Assembly (NCBI RefSeq): GCF_007997085.1
Contig: NZ_VORR01000043.1
Location: 1 to 36,569, forward strand
DNA: 36,569 nucleotides
Reading direction: 5' to 3'
Origin: Polaribacter sp. IC066
Lineage (GTDB): Bacteria > Bacteroidota > Bacteroidia > Flavobacteriales > Flavobacteriaceae
The notes under the pieces were generated by a model, which made no database searches, was not told the origin of the DNA, and saw nothing but the letters and a program-made list of their open reading frames with translations. This document shows, piece by piece, positions 8,823 to 17,479 of the stretch. Every line of letters starts with the position of its first letter. Within the stretch, counting starts at the first letter, position 1. The translations under genes were made by a program, and so were the position numbers.

Positions 8823-8993
8823 TTTTTATGGTTTAAAAACGTTGGTTCTTTATAGATGTAAGAAAATCAAAAATCTATTGGCAAGATAAGTAAATAATAT
8901 GAAACCTCAACAAAATCAATACCTATAGACCTTTTTAAAATTATTTAGAACAAAATTAAAATGTTAATAAAATGTTAATTATAGTACTATGTA

Positions 8994-9025
8994 TTGCATA
9001 ATACTATCTTTAAGATATATATTTG
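8994..9025 (+). promoter_or_regulatory. Promoter for the DUF4870 gene
   Basis: TATATTTG (9018-9025) fits TAnnTTTG, with TTG (8994-8996) 21 nt upstream as -33. It lies 30 nt before the ATG at 9056. The -7 element covers a possible TTG start at 9023, so 9056 is preferred. Confidence 0.6.
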
Positions 9026-9055
9026 CATAAACAAGTAGTATATAGATCTTTAATT

Positions 9056-9496
9056 ATGAAACAGAATAACGAAAAAACGAATGCCTTTTTACTACACATT
9101 TGTGCATTTGCGGGCTTTATATTTCCTTTTGGCAACATTATAACCCCATTAATTGCTTGGCAAACCTTAAAAAACCGCAGTGTATTTTTAGATGAACAAG
9201 GCAAAGAAGCTGTAAATTTTAACATTAGCTATACATTGTATGCATTTCTAGTAACCCTTGCCTTTATTCCTTTTGCAATCGGCTCTTTATTTAGCAACCA
9301 TCATAACAACCTGAATTGGAGTAATTTTAACAACAACTTTAATATAGAACTTAATACTATTGTTGGTTTTATTGGTTTTGGCTCCGTTGCCACAATTTTA
9401 TACCTCATCGCAATTGCACTAGTAATCGTTGCTGCGGTAAAAGCAAGAGAAGGAGAAAATTACAAATATCCGTTTACCATAAAGTTTATAAAATAA
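9056..9496 (+). CDS. DUF4870 membrane protein
   Basis: A 146-aa membrane protein of the DUF4870 (Tic20-like fold) type. It has an N-terminal hydrophobic segment (AFLLHICAFAGFIFPFGNII), the family signature FLDEQGKEAVNFNISY, a second segment (LYAFLVTLAFIPFAIGSLF), a short hydrophilic loop rich in N/H, and a third (VGFIGFGSVATILYLIAIAL) ending in VKAREGENYKYPFTIKFIK, also typical. Function of the family is unknown. A clear promoter precedes it. It sits upstream of the PadR-PspC-GIN genes, a combination often seen in Bacteroidota, suggesting an envelope-related role. Confidence 0.88.
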   Translation: MKQNNEKTNAFLLHICAFAGFIFPFGNIITPLIAWQTLKNRSVFLDEQGKEAVNFNISYTLYAFLVTLAFIPFAIGSLFSNHHNNLNWSNFNNNFNIELNTIVGFIGFGSVATILYLIAIALVIVAAVKAREGENYKYPFTIKFIK

Positions 9497-9630
9497 ACGC
9501 ACACATTATCCCTTTTAAAAAAGAAAATAGATTTTAAAAAGATACAGAATGATTTTAAACAACAAAATGCTCACACACCAATTCCTTTTTAAGTTTAAGG
9601 ATACAATGAGCTTCTTAACACCTATACTAT

Positions 9631-9975
9631 ATGAAGATTGAAAACACAAAAGCGCAAATGCGAAAAGGTGTTTTAGAGTATTGTATCTTATCCATCTTAA
9701 AAAATGGTGATGCTTATACTTCGGAAATTCTAAAAACGCTAAAAAGTGCAGAAATGATTGTGGTTGAAGGAACCATTTACCCATTATTAACCCGTTTAAA
9801 AAACGCAGGTTTACTAACCTATAGATGGGAAGAATCTACTTCTGGACCGCCAAGAAAATATTACGTTTTAACAGAAAACGGAGATCTATTTTTAAAAGAA
9901 TTAAATAAAACATGGAGTAATTTAATCAATTCAGTAAACCAAGTAACTCGTAAAAAACCAACTACAGATGAATAA
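9631..9975 (+). CDS. PadR family transcriptional regulator
   Basis: A 114-aa PadR-type regulator with a winged helix (KGVLEYCILSILKNGDAYTSEILKTLKS), recognition region (MIVVEGTIYPLLTRLKNAGL) and wing (TYRWEESTSGPPRKYYVLTENG). Its short C-terminal dimerisation helix is normal for the small PadR group. It overlaps the next gene by 8 nt (the PspC-domain protein starts at 9968), so the two are translationally coupled and the regulator most likely controls this operon. No operator is obvious upstream. Confidence 0.93.
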   Translation: MKIENTKAQMRKGVLEYCILSILKNGDAYTSEILKTLKSAEMIVVEGTIYPLLTRLKNAGLLTYRWEESTSGPPRKYYVLTENGDLFLKELNKTWSNLINSVNQVTRKKPTTDE

Positions 9976-11698
9976 AACAATCAACATAAATTTAGGCGGA
10001 TTTTTCTTCCACATAGATGAAGTTGCCTATCAAAAATTAAAAAGATATTTAGCCTCTATTTCTAGGTCTTTGAGTGACGATCCTCAAGGTAAAAATGAAA
10101 TTATAGCAGATATTGAAGCACGAATAAGTGAACTTTTATCAGAAAAAATTACAGATGCAAGGCAAGTTGTAAATGAGGCTGATATAGAAGACATTATTAA
10201 AATAATGGGGCAGCCAGAAGATTATGTAGACGCCGAAGAAAGCTATAACGAATCTTCTTATTCTTACAACAGAAACAGTGCTTCTAGCAAAAAATTATTT
10301 AGAGATGGCGACGATAAATTTTTAGGTGGTGTGGCATCCGGAATTGCTCATTATTTTGATATTGATACCATTTGGGTTCGGTTAGGTTTATTGGCCTTAT
10401 TTTTTGGCGCTGGCTTTGGCATTTTAGTATATATTATTCTTTGGATTTTATTACCAGAGGCAAAAACTACCGCAGAGAAATTGCAAATGGAAGGCGAACC
10501 TGTAAATATTGATAATATTGAAAAAAAAATTCGTAAAGAATTTAACAATGTTTCAGAAAACGTTTCTGTTTTTGCAAATAATGCATCAGAAAAAATTAAG
10601 GAAGGTGCTAGTGAGTTTTCTGATAAAATGAATAAAACTTTTTCTGCAAAGACAAAAAAAAATAATGGTATTAGCGATTTTTTAGATACACTTGGTAAAA
10701 TTATTCTTGCAATTTTTAAAGTAATTGGTAAGTTTATTGGCATCATAATACTCTTTATTTCGGCTGCTGTTATTTTATCTCTAATTATTGGAGGGTTTTC
10801 TGTTGGCAGTTTAGAGTGGTTAAATGTAGACGGTACGTTTTTACAATATCCCCCGTTTTTCTATGATGCTGCACTACCAATTTGGCTATTAACTATATGC
10901 ATGTTTTTGTTAATAGGCATTCCGTTTTTAATTTTATTTATTTTAGGACTGCGAATTTTATCGAGCAATGTTCAAAAAATGAACAAACCTACAAGACTAA
11001 CGCTGTCTGGCATTTGGTTTATTTCTTTATTGACTTTAATTTTTACAGGATTAGATTTTGCAACATCGCATGCAAACCGCGGCCAATCTACACAGAAACA
11101 TAGTCTTGCCATGGTTGCAAGTGATACACTTACCATAAAAATGGTAAATGATGATGCTATTTATTACCGTCCTAATTTACGAAGAAGTACCTACAAAGAA
11201 GAGGTTACCGTAAACGGAGAAAAAGTAGTGTATGCAAGTAATATTAAGGTAGATGTTAGAAAAAGTGAATCTACCGAAAGTTCTATAGTGATTCAAAAAA
11301 TATCTAGAGGCAAAAATAAAAATACAGCAAACTTGAACACCACAAAAATAATTTATAAGTATCAAATTATAAACAATACTGTTGTGTTAGATGCTTACTT
11401 TTTATCGGCCTATAAAAACCTTTGGAAAGATGAAGAAATAAACATCACCTTTTATATACCCGAAAACACCTTGGTTTATTTTGATCGTTCTACAAAAAAC
11501 TTTTTACATCATATAGAAAACAGTGCCGATATTTATGATAAAGATATGGCCAAACATCATTTTATAATGACAGAAAGTACACTAAATTGTACAGATTGTT
11601 TAGAGGAGGTGGATGAAGATCTTGATGAGAAAACGAAAGAAGAAACCCCAGAAAAAAAGACTAAAACGAGTACAACTAAAACTCAAGAGACTATATAA
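9968..11698 (+). CDS. PspC-domain membrane protein
   Basis: A 576-aa envelope protein. Residues 1-90 form a soluble N-terminal region common to Bacteroidota PspC proteins (NKTININLGGFFFHIDEVAY...). The PspC domain is at about 109-165 (FRDGDDKFLGGVASGIAHYF, then IWVRLGLLALFFGAG), including its membrane helices. Further membrane segments lie near 240-280, 303-331 and 341-363. A periplasmic C-terminal part of about 200 aa follows, ending in a charged T/K-rich tail. PspC proteins relate to the phage-shock/envelope-stress response. Here the gene is coupled to PadR and followed by a GIN-domain lipoprotein. Confidence 0.9.
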   Translation: MNKTININLGGFFFHIDEVAYQKLKRYLASISRSLSDDPQGKNEIIADIEARISELLSEKITDARQVVNEADIEDIIKIMGQPEDYVDAEESYNESSYSYNRNSASSKKLFRDGDDKFLGGVASGIAHYFDIDTIWVRLGLLALFFGAGFGILVYIILWILLPEAKTTAEKLQMEGEPVNIDNIEKKIRKEFNNVSENVSVFANNASEKIKEGASEFSDKMNKTFSAKTKKNNGISDFLDTLGKIILAIFKVIGKFIGIIILFISAAVILSLIIGGFSVGSLEWLNVDGTFLQYPPFFYDAALPIWLLTICMFLLIGIPFLILFILGLRILSSNVQKMNKPTRLTLSGIWFISLLTLIFTGLDFATSHANRGQSTQKHSLAMVASDTLTIKMVNDDAIYYRPNLRRSTYKEEVTVNGEKVVYASNIKVDVRKSESTESSIVIQKISRGKNKNTANLNTTKIIYKYQIINNTVVLDAYFLSAYKNLWKDEEINITFYIPENTLVYFDRSTKNFLHHIENSADIYDKDMAKHHFIMTESTLNCTDCLEEVDEDLDEKTKEETPEKKTKTSTTKTQETI

Positions 11699-11795
11699 AA
11701 ACAGTTCGGTATAGAAAATAGACAATTGAGTACTTAAACTTTCTTTTTAAAAAAAAATTAAGAGACTTTTGAATTGAAAACTAAAAACAATCATT

Positions 11796-12518
11796 ATGAA
11801 ATCAACCATCAAATTAGTAACTTTTCTTTTTGTTGCAACACTTTTTAGCTCTTGTAACGTACAAATGTTTAACGGCATTACAGGAAACAAAAATGTAGTT
11901 TCAGAAAACAGAAATACAAAAGAAGACTTTAGCAAAATAAAAGTTAGTACAGGTTTGGATCTGTACCTTACACAAGGAGCCTCTTCTAAAATTACGGTAG
12001 AAGCTGATGAGAATTTGCAGGATATTATTATTACGGAAGTAAATAATGGTGTTTTAAAAATTTATTCTGAAAAAAATATATGGAAAGCAAAAGCTAGAAA
12101 AGTATACGTGACAGTAAAAAATTTAGAAGAACTATCGGCTACCAGCGGTGCAAACGTGTATGCAAAAGAAACTATTGAGATAAACAATATAACAATAAGC
12201 TCTACAAGTGGTGCAATGATTCAATTTTCTTTGGATGCCAATTCTGTGGAGACGAACGCTACGAGCGGCTCCAACATAAAAGTTTCTGGAAGCACAGAAA
12301 ACCATACTTCTAGCGCAACAAGCGGCGCCTCTATTGATGCTTATGAATTGCGCAGCAACAATGTAACAGTAAGTGTTACAAGTGGCGCTGACATAAATAT
12401 CTATGCATCAGAAACTATAGATGCAAGAGCTACAAGTGGTGGCGGCATTGATTTTAAAGGGAATCCAAAAAAAGTTAGTAAAACATCAAATTCTGGCGGC
12501 AGTATTTCGGCTAAATAA
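11796..12518 (+). CDS. Head-GIN (DUF2807) domain lipoprotein
   Basis: A 240-aa lipoprotein: signal peptide with lipobox LFSSC (Cys at residue 20), then a right-handed beta-helix of the DUF2807/GIN type. The repeat phrase xATSGA/xSTSGA recurs (SATSGANVYA, SSTSGAMIQF, NATSGSNIKV, SATSGASIDA, SVTSGADINI, RATSGGGIDF), marking the turns of the helix. It probably faces the periplasm, anchored to a membrane. Such proteins commonly follow PspC-domain genes in Bacteroidota, and the 97-nt gap fits co-transcription. Molecular function unknown. Confidence 0.92.
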   Translation: MKSTIKLVTFLFVATLFSSCNVQMFNGITGNKNVVSENRNTKEDFSKIKVSTGLDLYLTQGASSKITVEADENLQDIIITEVNNGVLKIYSEKNIWKAKARKVYVTVKNLEELSATSGANVYAKETIEINNITISSTSGAMIQFSLDANSVETNATSGSNIKVSGSTENHTSSATSGASIDAYELRSNNVTVSVTSGADINIYASETIDARATSGGGIDFKGNPKKVSKTSNSGGSISAK

Positions 12519-12602
12519 GCTCAAAGTAAAAAGTATCAATCAACCAAAATTAGATTTCTTTAGGCTCGCAATAGCTTTAAGATTTCAATAAATTCAGCGA
12601 TT

Positions 12603-13127
12603 ATGAATTCATTTTTAACTCCTTTTAAAGAATCATTCCTTTTCAAAATAATACTAGCAATTGTACTCTTCTTCTATAGCTTGATCACTTCTGCACAGAT
12701 TGCCGAAAATTCAGCCATATTTAAAATTCTAAAATCTAAAGACAGCATTATTTTTGAAAGAGCATTTAATAAGTGTGAACTTAAAAAACTAGAACCCATC
12801 ATTGCGCAAAATTTTGAATTTTACCATGATCTTGCTGGCATTCAGAATAGAGAAACGTTTATAAATGCCATCAAAAATAATATTTGTAAAGCCCCAGCAA
12901 CATTTACAAGAAAACTTGTAAAAAATTCTTTAGAAGTCTTTGAACTAAAAAATAACGGCAAACTTTATGGAGCGATACAAAGAGGACAGCATGATTTTTA
13001 TAACACAGAAAATAAGAACACAAAAAAAACAGGAACAGCAAAATTTACACATCTCTGGATTTTAGAAGATCATACTTGGAAATTGAAAAGAGTTTTAAGT
13101 TTCGATCATAAAGAGGCTACAGAATAA
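12603..13127 (+). CDS. Secreted NTF2-like (DUF4440-type) protein
   Basis: A 174-aa protein with an N-terminal hydrophobic signal segment (FKIILAIVLFFYSLITSAQ, cleavage after Ala-Gln likely) and a cone-shaped NTF2-like fold: helix FERAFNKCELKKLEPIIAQN, FEFYHDLAGIQNRETFINAI, and closing strands FTHLWILEDHTWKLKRVLSFDHK. This is the pattern of DUF4440/SnoaL-like proteins, which have diverse or unknown roles. Signal peptide predicts periplasmic location. Two hairpins and a T tract follow. Confidence 0.8.
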   Translation: MNSFLTPFKESFLFKIILAIVLFFYSLITSAQIAENSAIFKILKSKDSIIFERAFNKCELKKLEPIIAQNFEFYHDLAGIQNRETFINAIKNNICKAPATFTRKLVKNSLEVFELKNNGKLYGAIQRGQHDFYNTENKNTKKTGTAKFTHLWILEDHTWKLKRVLSFDHKEATE

Positions 13128-13132
13128 AAAAT

Positions 13133-13155
13133 TATGAGAAAGCTAACTTCTCATA
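13133..13155 (+). other. Hairpin after the NTF2-like gene
   Basis: TATGAGAA (13133-13140) and TTCTCATA (13148-13155) form an 8-bp perfect stem with a 7-nt loop just after the stop codon. No T tract follows directly. Confidence 0.4.
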
Positions 13156-13191
13156 TAAGTACTAATACTTGGTTTTATTAGTTTACTTGGT

Positions 13192-13229
13192 AAGACGTCG
13201 TTTTGTAAAAAACGGCGCTTACTTTTTTT
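13192..13229 (+). terminator. Probable intrinsic terminator
   Basis: AAGACGTCGTTTT pairs with AAAAAACGGCGCTT allowing one bulged A and one G-T pair; a run of seven T (13223-13229) follows after 2 nt. It would end the transcript of the NTF2-like gene. Confidence 0.6.
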
Positions 13230-13506
13230 ATGGAATTCGTTTCAGTGCTTTTAAAAATCGCCTACAAATTTTACCAAAACATGTTAGTTCTGCAATTATT
13301 TTTATCTAACAAAAAAGGATAAAAAGAATTTAAATTGCTAAAAATTCGATTAAACTAATGGTCTTATACAGGATTGTTTGCGAAAAGTATCTAAATTCTT
13401 TGCTATTTTCTACTCTAAAACCTTAAAATCATTAAATTTGTTCAATTAGCTTTAGCAAAGCAGAAAATAATTTTACAAGCAATCTTAACAATAATCACTA
13501 AAAACC
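13230..13506. other. Spacer upstream of the NYN gene
   Basis: No gene seen. TAAATTTG at 13433-13440 fits the -7 consensus TAnnTTTG and may drive the NYN-domain gene at 13507, giving a leader of around 60 nt. Confidence 0.4.
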
Positions 13507-14301
13507 ATGGACAGTAAATTTAATATTTCAGTACTCATTGATGGCGACAATGCCCAACCTAAATTAATCAAAGAAATTATAGAAGAAGTTTCTAAATATG
13601 GCAAAGCAACGATAAGGAGAATCTACGGAGATTGGACTTCACAGCAAATGAATAGCTGGAAAGCGATTATCAATCAACACTCTATTACTCCTATTCAGAA
13701 ATTTTCTTACACCACGGGTAAAAACTCTACAGATGGTGCCCTCATTATTGATGCTATGGATATTTTACACGGAAAAAATACAGAAGGTTTTTGCATTGTT
13801 TCTAGTGATAGCGATTATACGGGGCTTGCCAAACGAATTAGAGAAGAAGGTTTATTTGTAATGGGTATTGGAGAAAAGAAAACACCCACCGCTTTTGTAA
13901 AATCTTGTGAAGTTTTTACGTTTACTGAAAACTTAAAAAATGAAGAAAGCGAAGAGACTACTGAAACCCTTGAGGCTCTTGAAAGTGAAGAAAACGATAC
14001 TAAAACAACAAAATTTAAGAAACCTACCACAACTAAAAAGCCTAAAACTACTGCCAAAAACATAATCTTGCTAAAAGAAGATTGGACAACAGTGCTAAAA
14101 GCTTTTGATATTTCTATTAACGAAGAAGATAAAGCGCACATTTCTGCATTAGGTTTAAATATTAGAAAAATTGATCCTAGTTTTGATCCTAGAAGTTACG
14201 GATTTAAAAGTCTGACAAAACTTTTTGATCATATCGATAAATTTGAGGTGATTAAGAATGAAGTTGGTGGTTTAAATCATCCTTTGGTACGAATGAAATA
14301 A
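13507..14301 (+). CDS. NYN-domain RNase-like protein with LOTUS/OST-HTH domain
   Basis: A 264-aa two-domain protein. Residues 1-140 form a NYN (PIN-like, LabA/DUF88) nuclease domain with acidic residues at the expected sites: D12 and D14 in LIDGDNAQP, D76 and D82 in STDGALIIDAMD, D101 and D103 in SSDSDYTGLA. A low-complexity acidic then T/K-rich linker (145-185) leads to a C-terminal OST-HTH/LOTUS domain (WTTVLKAFDISINEEDKAHI, then DPRSYGFKSLTKLFDHIDKF). LOTUS domains bind RNA, G-quadruplexes or partner proteins, so this is a probable RNA-cleaving enzyme. Monocistronic; borders the repeat-rich gap. Confidence 0.9.
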   Translation: MDSKFNISVLIDGDNAQPKLIKEIIEEVSKYGKATIRRIYGDWTSQQMNSWKAIINQHSITPIQKFSYTTGKNSTDGALIIDAMDILHGKNTEGFCIVSSDSDYTGLAKRIREEGLFVMGIGEKKTPTAFVKSCEVFTFTENLKNEESEETTETLEALESEENDTKTTKFKKPTTTKKPKTTAKNIILLKEDWTTVLKAFDISINEEDKAHISALGLNIRKIDPSFDPRSYGFKSLTKLFDHIDKFEVIKNEVGGLNHPLVRMK

Positions 14302-14472
14302 ACAATCTTACAACAGTCTTATCAAACTAGTAAAAAAGAAGATTCTTTTTATATTTCTTTACAGAAGTGTTATCTTTACCTATAGATTTGGCTAGCTACT
14401 GAAACAAGTTATAGCGATTAGGCAGGTTCTGTATAAAGCTTAAATTAGTCGGCTAAAAAAGCAGGTTCAGTT

Positions 14473-14525
14473 TACAATTTTGAAGGCACAGCTTCGTTGC
14501 TTTTCAAAATTAAGTTTCACTAAAA
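14473..14525. repeat. 52-bp palindromic element, copy A
   Basis: Starts TTACAATTTTGAAGGCACAG and ends AAGTTTCACTAAA. Arms AATTTTGAA (14476-14484) and TTCAAAATT (14503-14511) can form a hairpin. It matches the copy at 15184-15236 with only a few differences, several of them in the loop. Confidence 0.75.
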
Positions 14526-14769
14526 CATACCACAATAAATCGCAAAATATACTAGAACTTTTATTTAAATATTGTACAACTTTCACGAATTTATTGTACA
14601 ATATATGTAAATTAGTTCCGTATGAAATACACAAAAGATACCAAACTAAATACTATTTGTATCTTAACAAATAGAACACTTAACCCTTTGTGATGATTAT
14701 ACGCCATAAAACAACGGGTTTTTGCTATTCTCTTTTAAGTAAGAGAATCTTGAGGCAGCGCTATAGAAA

Positions 14770-14802
14770 AGACCTCACAGGTTTTAAAAACCTGTGAGGT
14801 CT
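14770..14802. repeat. Perfect 33-bp palindrome
   Basis: AGACCTCACAGGTTTT (14770-14785), one A, then its exact complement AAAACCTGTGAGGTCT (14787-14802). A 16-bp stem with a single central base is an intergenic mobile-type palindrome rather than a terminator: no T tract follows. I recall similar 'AGACCT...GGTTTT' palindromes scattered in many Bacteroidota genomes. Confidence 0.8.
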
Positions 14803-14950
14803 GCAAAACTATCCTTTGGTAAACCCACTTAAAATAATGAATCTCGCAAATTTTTTAAATAACATCTTGTTTATTTGAAAATAATTTTAAGATGATAAAC
14901 AAAAATTTTGTCCCTTTTATTTACATCTATTTATCAGTTAGTTACATATC

Positions 14951-15002
14951 AGTCTTGGTTCTTGTTTCTAAAAGCGGTCTTGTCTCTTTTATCGGACAAC
15001 AA
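14951..15002 (+). repeat. Dispersed ~73-bp repeat, copy 2 (shortened)
   Basis: Reads AGTCTTGGTTCTTGTTTCTA, AAAGCGGTCTTG, then TCTCTTTTATCGGACAACAA. It matches the reverse complement of 36245-36317 at both ends but lacks the central ~20 bp. Confidence 0.65.
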
Positions 15003-15057
15003 CAAAACAAAATAGACAATTTTAGTGTAAATTAGGTTTGTTTTTTAGTTAGTTAGA

Positions 15058-15117
15058 CTTAAATCTTGGTTCTTGGGTCTAAAAACGTAGCAATCTTTAG
15101 TCTTTTATCAAACAAGA
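15058..15117 (+). repeat. Dispersed ~73-bp repeat, copy 3 (diverged)
   Basis: Contains ATCTTGGTTCTTGGGTCTAA, then AACGTAGCAATCTTTAG and TCTTTTATCAAACAAGAA, in the same order as copies 2 and 4. It is more diverged; the GGACAACAA end has become AAACAAGAA. Confidence 0.5.
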
Positions 15118-15183
15118 ATAATTTTTATACATGTTTTGAGATATTTACATTAAGATTTCGCCATGCGGCGGGATTAGTTCAAC

Positions 15184-15236
15184 TTACAATTTTGAAGGCA
15201 CAGCTTTGCTGTTTTTCAAAATTGAGTTGCACTAAA
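15184..15236. repeat. 52-bp palindromic element, copy B
   Basis: Same element as 14473-14525, with arms AATTTTGAA (15188-15196) and TTCAAAATT (15215-15223). Loop changes keep the arms intact, which suggests the stem matters. Confidence 0.75.
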
Positions 15237-15410
15237 TTAAAAATCCAAAATAACCAAAACAGCATCTTAAAGTTTAGTAAATTTGATTTTTTAGTAATCT
15301 AGAAAAAGCGCTGTAAAAATAAACATCAACGAATGTTGTTTATTTGGCTTAAAAAAAAACAATACTTGCTTTTTTCTAACAGTTTTAATACAAGAAGACC
15401 CATACATAGC

Positions 15411-17434
15411 ATGACCATAATTCATCCTTTAGATCCTTTTATATATACTCTTTTCCCTGATATAGAAAAGAACGAAACGAGTCTTAAAAAAGCACTCATC
15501 GAATTCTATTCGGTTGGCGCTATACTACCTGTGGTAGCTTTTAATACTGATTTTGTGACCATCACCTTAAATACGGTGCAGATTGCCACAGAAAACAAAA
15601 AGTTCGAAAAATTAATTGCACTTTGCGAAACAGCAAACTTTGAAGAAGCCAACCAATTGGCAAAAAACCTCCTCAAAACAAATCCTAACAATTCTGAATA
15701 CCACAGAATTCAAGGTCAAATTTATGCTGAATTAAACCAACAAGAAGAGGCTATCAATTCTTTAATTGATGCGTTGCGATGGAACCCAAAAAATGAATGG
15801 GCTTTGCTAATGATGGGAAATATCATTGCAAAATATCGAAATGATATTCCGACTGCCATGAAATATTACGACCAAGTATTACTGCTAAAACCCAATGATT
15901 GTATTACCCTGAATAATATTGGCGCTAACTTAATGCAATTGGGCAAAAAAGAAGAAGCCTTGCTGTATTTTAACAACGCATTAACGGCAAACAGTGCGTA
16001 TCCTGATACCTATTACCATCTTGCCCTTGTTGCAAATACAGACAAAGACTACAAAAAAGCGTTTGACTTTTCTTTAATGGCATTAGCACAAACAAACAAA
16101 CAAACAAACAAACAAACAAACAAACAAACAAACAAACAAACAAACAAACAAACAAACAAACAAACAAACAACTTTATGCAAGCGCTTTACAGCTAGCGTT
16201 AACAACGGCTAATAGCTTACAAGAAACAGTAGCTACAACTACCATTATTACCGAATACATTGCAAAACTTGCCTACCTCTCTGAAAAAGAGATAAAAATT
16301 GAAGTTGATAATTCCATATCAACCGTTGCTAAAATAGAATTTGCCGAAAACTACAAGCGTCCTTTTCATTTAGTAAAACACAAAGCTACTGCCAAAGGTG
16401 TCGCACATTTAATACTGCACGAATTAACCCATCTAGAATTTGTTCTTGATGCCAGAGCAAAAGGTTTAAACGAGCTTTTTGTAAGTGATACCGGTAACCA
16501 AAACAACTTTAAGCTTGCTTTAGAAAAAGACGTTTTACAACTCCAAAAAAAAGGCGTTTCAGAAACCAATAGCAACAACTACTTTACAGCATTATTTAAA
16601 GGGTTAAATAGTCAGATTTTTAACACACCGATCGATTTATTTATAGAAGATAGTATTTTTGCTACTTGGCAAGAAATGAGACCTATTCAGTTTCTATCGC
16701 TATTTGCGCTTTTAGAAGAAGGCATAGAAGCCACTACGCACAAAGATATTGTTGCCAACACACCCAAAACCATACTTTCTACCTCTAAAATTTACAACCT
16801 CATTAATGCCCTGCATTTTAAAAACTTATTTCATGTAGATGTCATCGATCAGTTTAACCCCACAACATTAGAACTTAAGCAAGCCAACGAACTCTATACC
16901 GAATTTCAGGAATATCGACAAGACAAAGCGCCTGCCGAAGAATATGAGTTGGTAAAACATTGGGGCGAAGATTTACACCTCGAGGCGTATTATGATTTGA
17001 TACCAGAGGCTGATCATCGTAAAAAGACAATCGATTCGGTACTCGCAGCCATTGAAAAGGACCCTTTAGGTGTAAACGCAATCGATGCTTCTAAAGATCG
17101 TAAAATGAAGAAATTCTTGGAGGCAAACGCTACCAAAGATTTTAATATGGCGGTTGCCATGTATATGAGCGATGCAATCAATTATTTTAAACAAGTACCA
17201 CTCGTAGAAGTGAAAAAAATTGCCTTTGAAATTGCCACTATTGGCACACAAGGCATCAACCCACAAAAAGAAAACTATGCAATTCCTTCTATTGCACATA
17301 GTAGTTTTTCGGGGTATAAAACACTTGCCTATTATTATGTGAGTTGGGCAATAGCAATGCCCGATGCGCTGCAGCAACTGCAATTGCCTTTTGAGAAAGA
17401 ATATAAATTAGCTACTAAATTTTTAAAGGGTTAG
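15411..17434 (+). CDS. TPR / HELTH zinc-peptidase protein, phase-variable, out of frame here
   Basis: The first part (from ATG 15411, MTIIHPLDPFIYTLFPDIEK) carries TPR motifs at about residues 70-225, then enters (ACAA)21 at 16088-16171 and stops at 16196, giving a 261-aa product ending in TNKQ repeats. Immediately after the repeat the +1 frame is open to 17434 with no stop and continues the same protein (LYASALQLALTTANS...). It contains HLILHELTHLEF, an HExxH zinc site (16418-16432; about residue 338 in the fused form), and NTPIDLFIED, whose Glu may be the third ligand. With 19, 22 or 25 repeat units the halves fuse to about 675 aa. mod follows 45 nt downstream. The family name is unknown to me. 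Substrate unknown. Confidence 0.85.
16088..16171 (+). repeat. Tetranucleotide tract (ACAA)21 inside a coding region
   Basis: 84 nt of uninterrupted ACAA, the longest simple repeat in the window. Because four bases shift the frame, each gain or loss of a unit changes the reading frame downstream. The tract encodes the same peptide period (T-N-K-Q) in all three frames and has no stop in any of them, so it is always read through. Confidence 0.97.
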
Positions 17435-17479
17435 AGTGATGAGAGAGAAAGTAAAATACGAAAAAATTAACAAATAGCT

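Larger units (their letters stand above)
14302..15410. other. Repeat-rich gene-free gap
   Basis: About 1.1 kb with no convincing gene; two short open frames here run straight through palindromic repeats and have no protein-like composition. It holds two copies of a 52-bp palindromic element, a 33-bp perfect palindrome and two copies of the dispersed ~73-bp repeat, each listed separately. It marks the left edge of the defence island. Confidence 0.65.

Noticed and set aside
14571..14602. Two ATTGTACAA boxes 22 bp apart as an operator
   Set aside because: TTGTACAA also occurs near 996 and 4531 in unrelated settings, and no gene starts nearby; an AT-rich genome makes it likely by chance.
14480..14674. 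64-codon open frame on +
   Set aside because: It runs through the palindromic element and AT-rich spacer; no protein-like features or promoter.
15066..15302. 78-codon open frame on +
   Set aside because: It spans two dispersed repeats; the composition is that of translated intergenic DNA.
14302..15410. tRNA gene as island attachment site
   Set aside because: I found no cloverleaf or GGTTCGAATCC-type T arm here or elsewhere in the window, and no integrase.
15970..16167. Minus-strand open frame rich in VCLF repeats
   Set aside because: It is only the antisense reading of the ACAA tract, which lacks stops in every frame.
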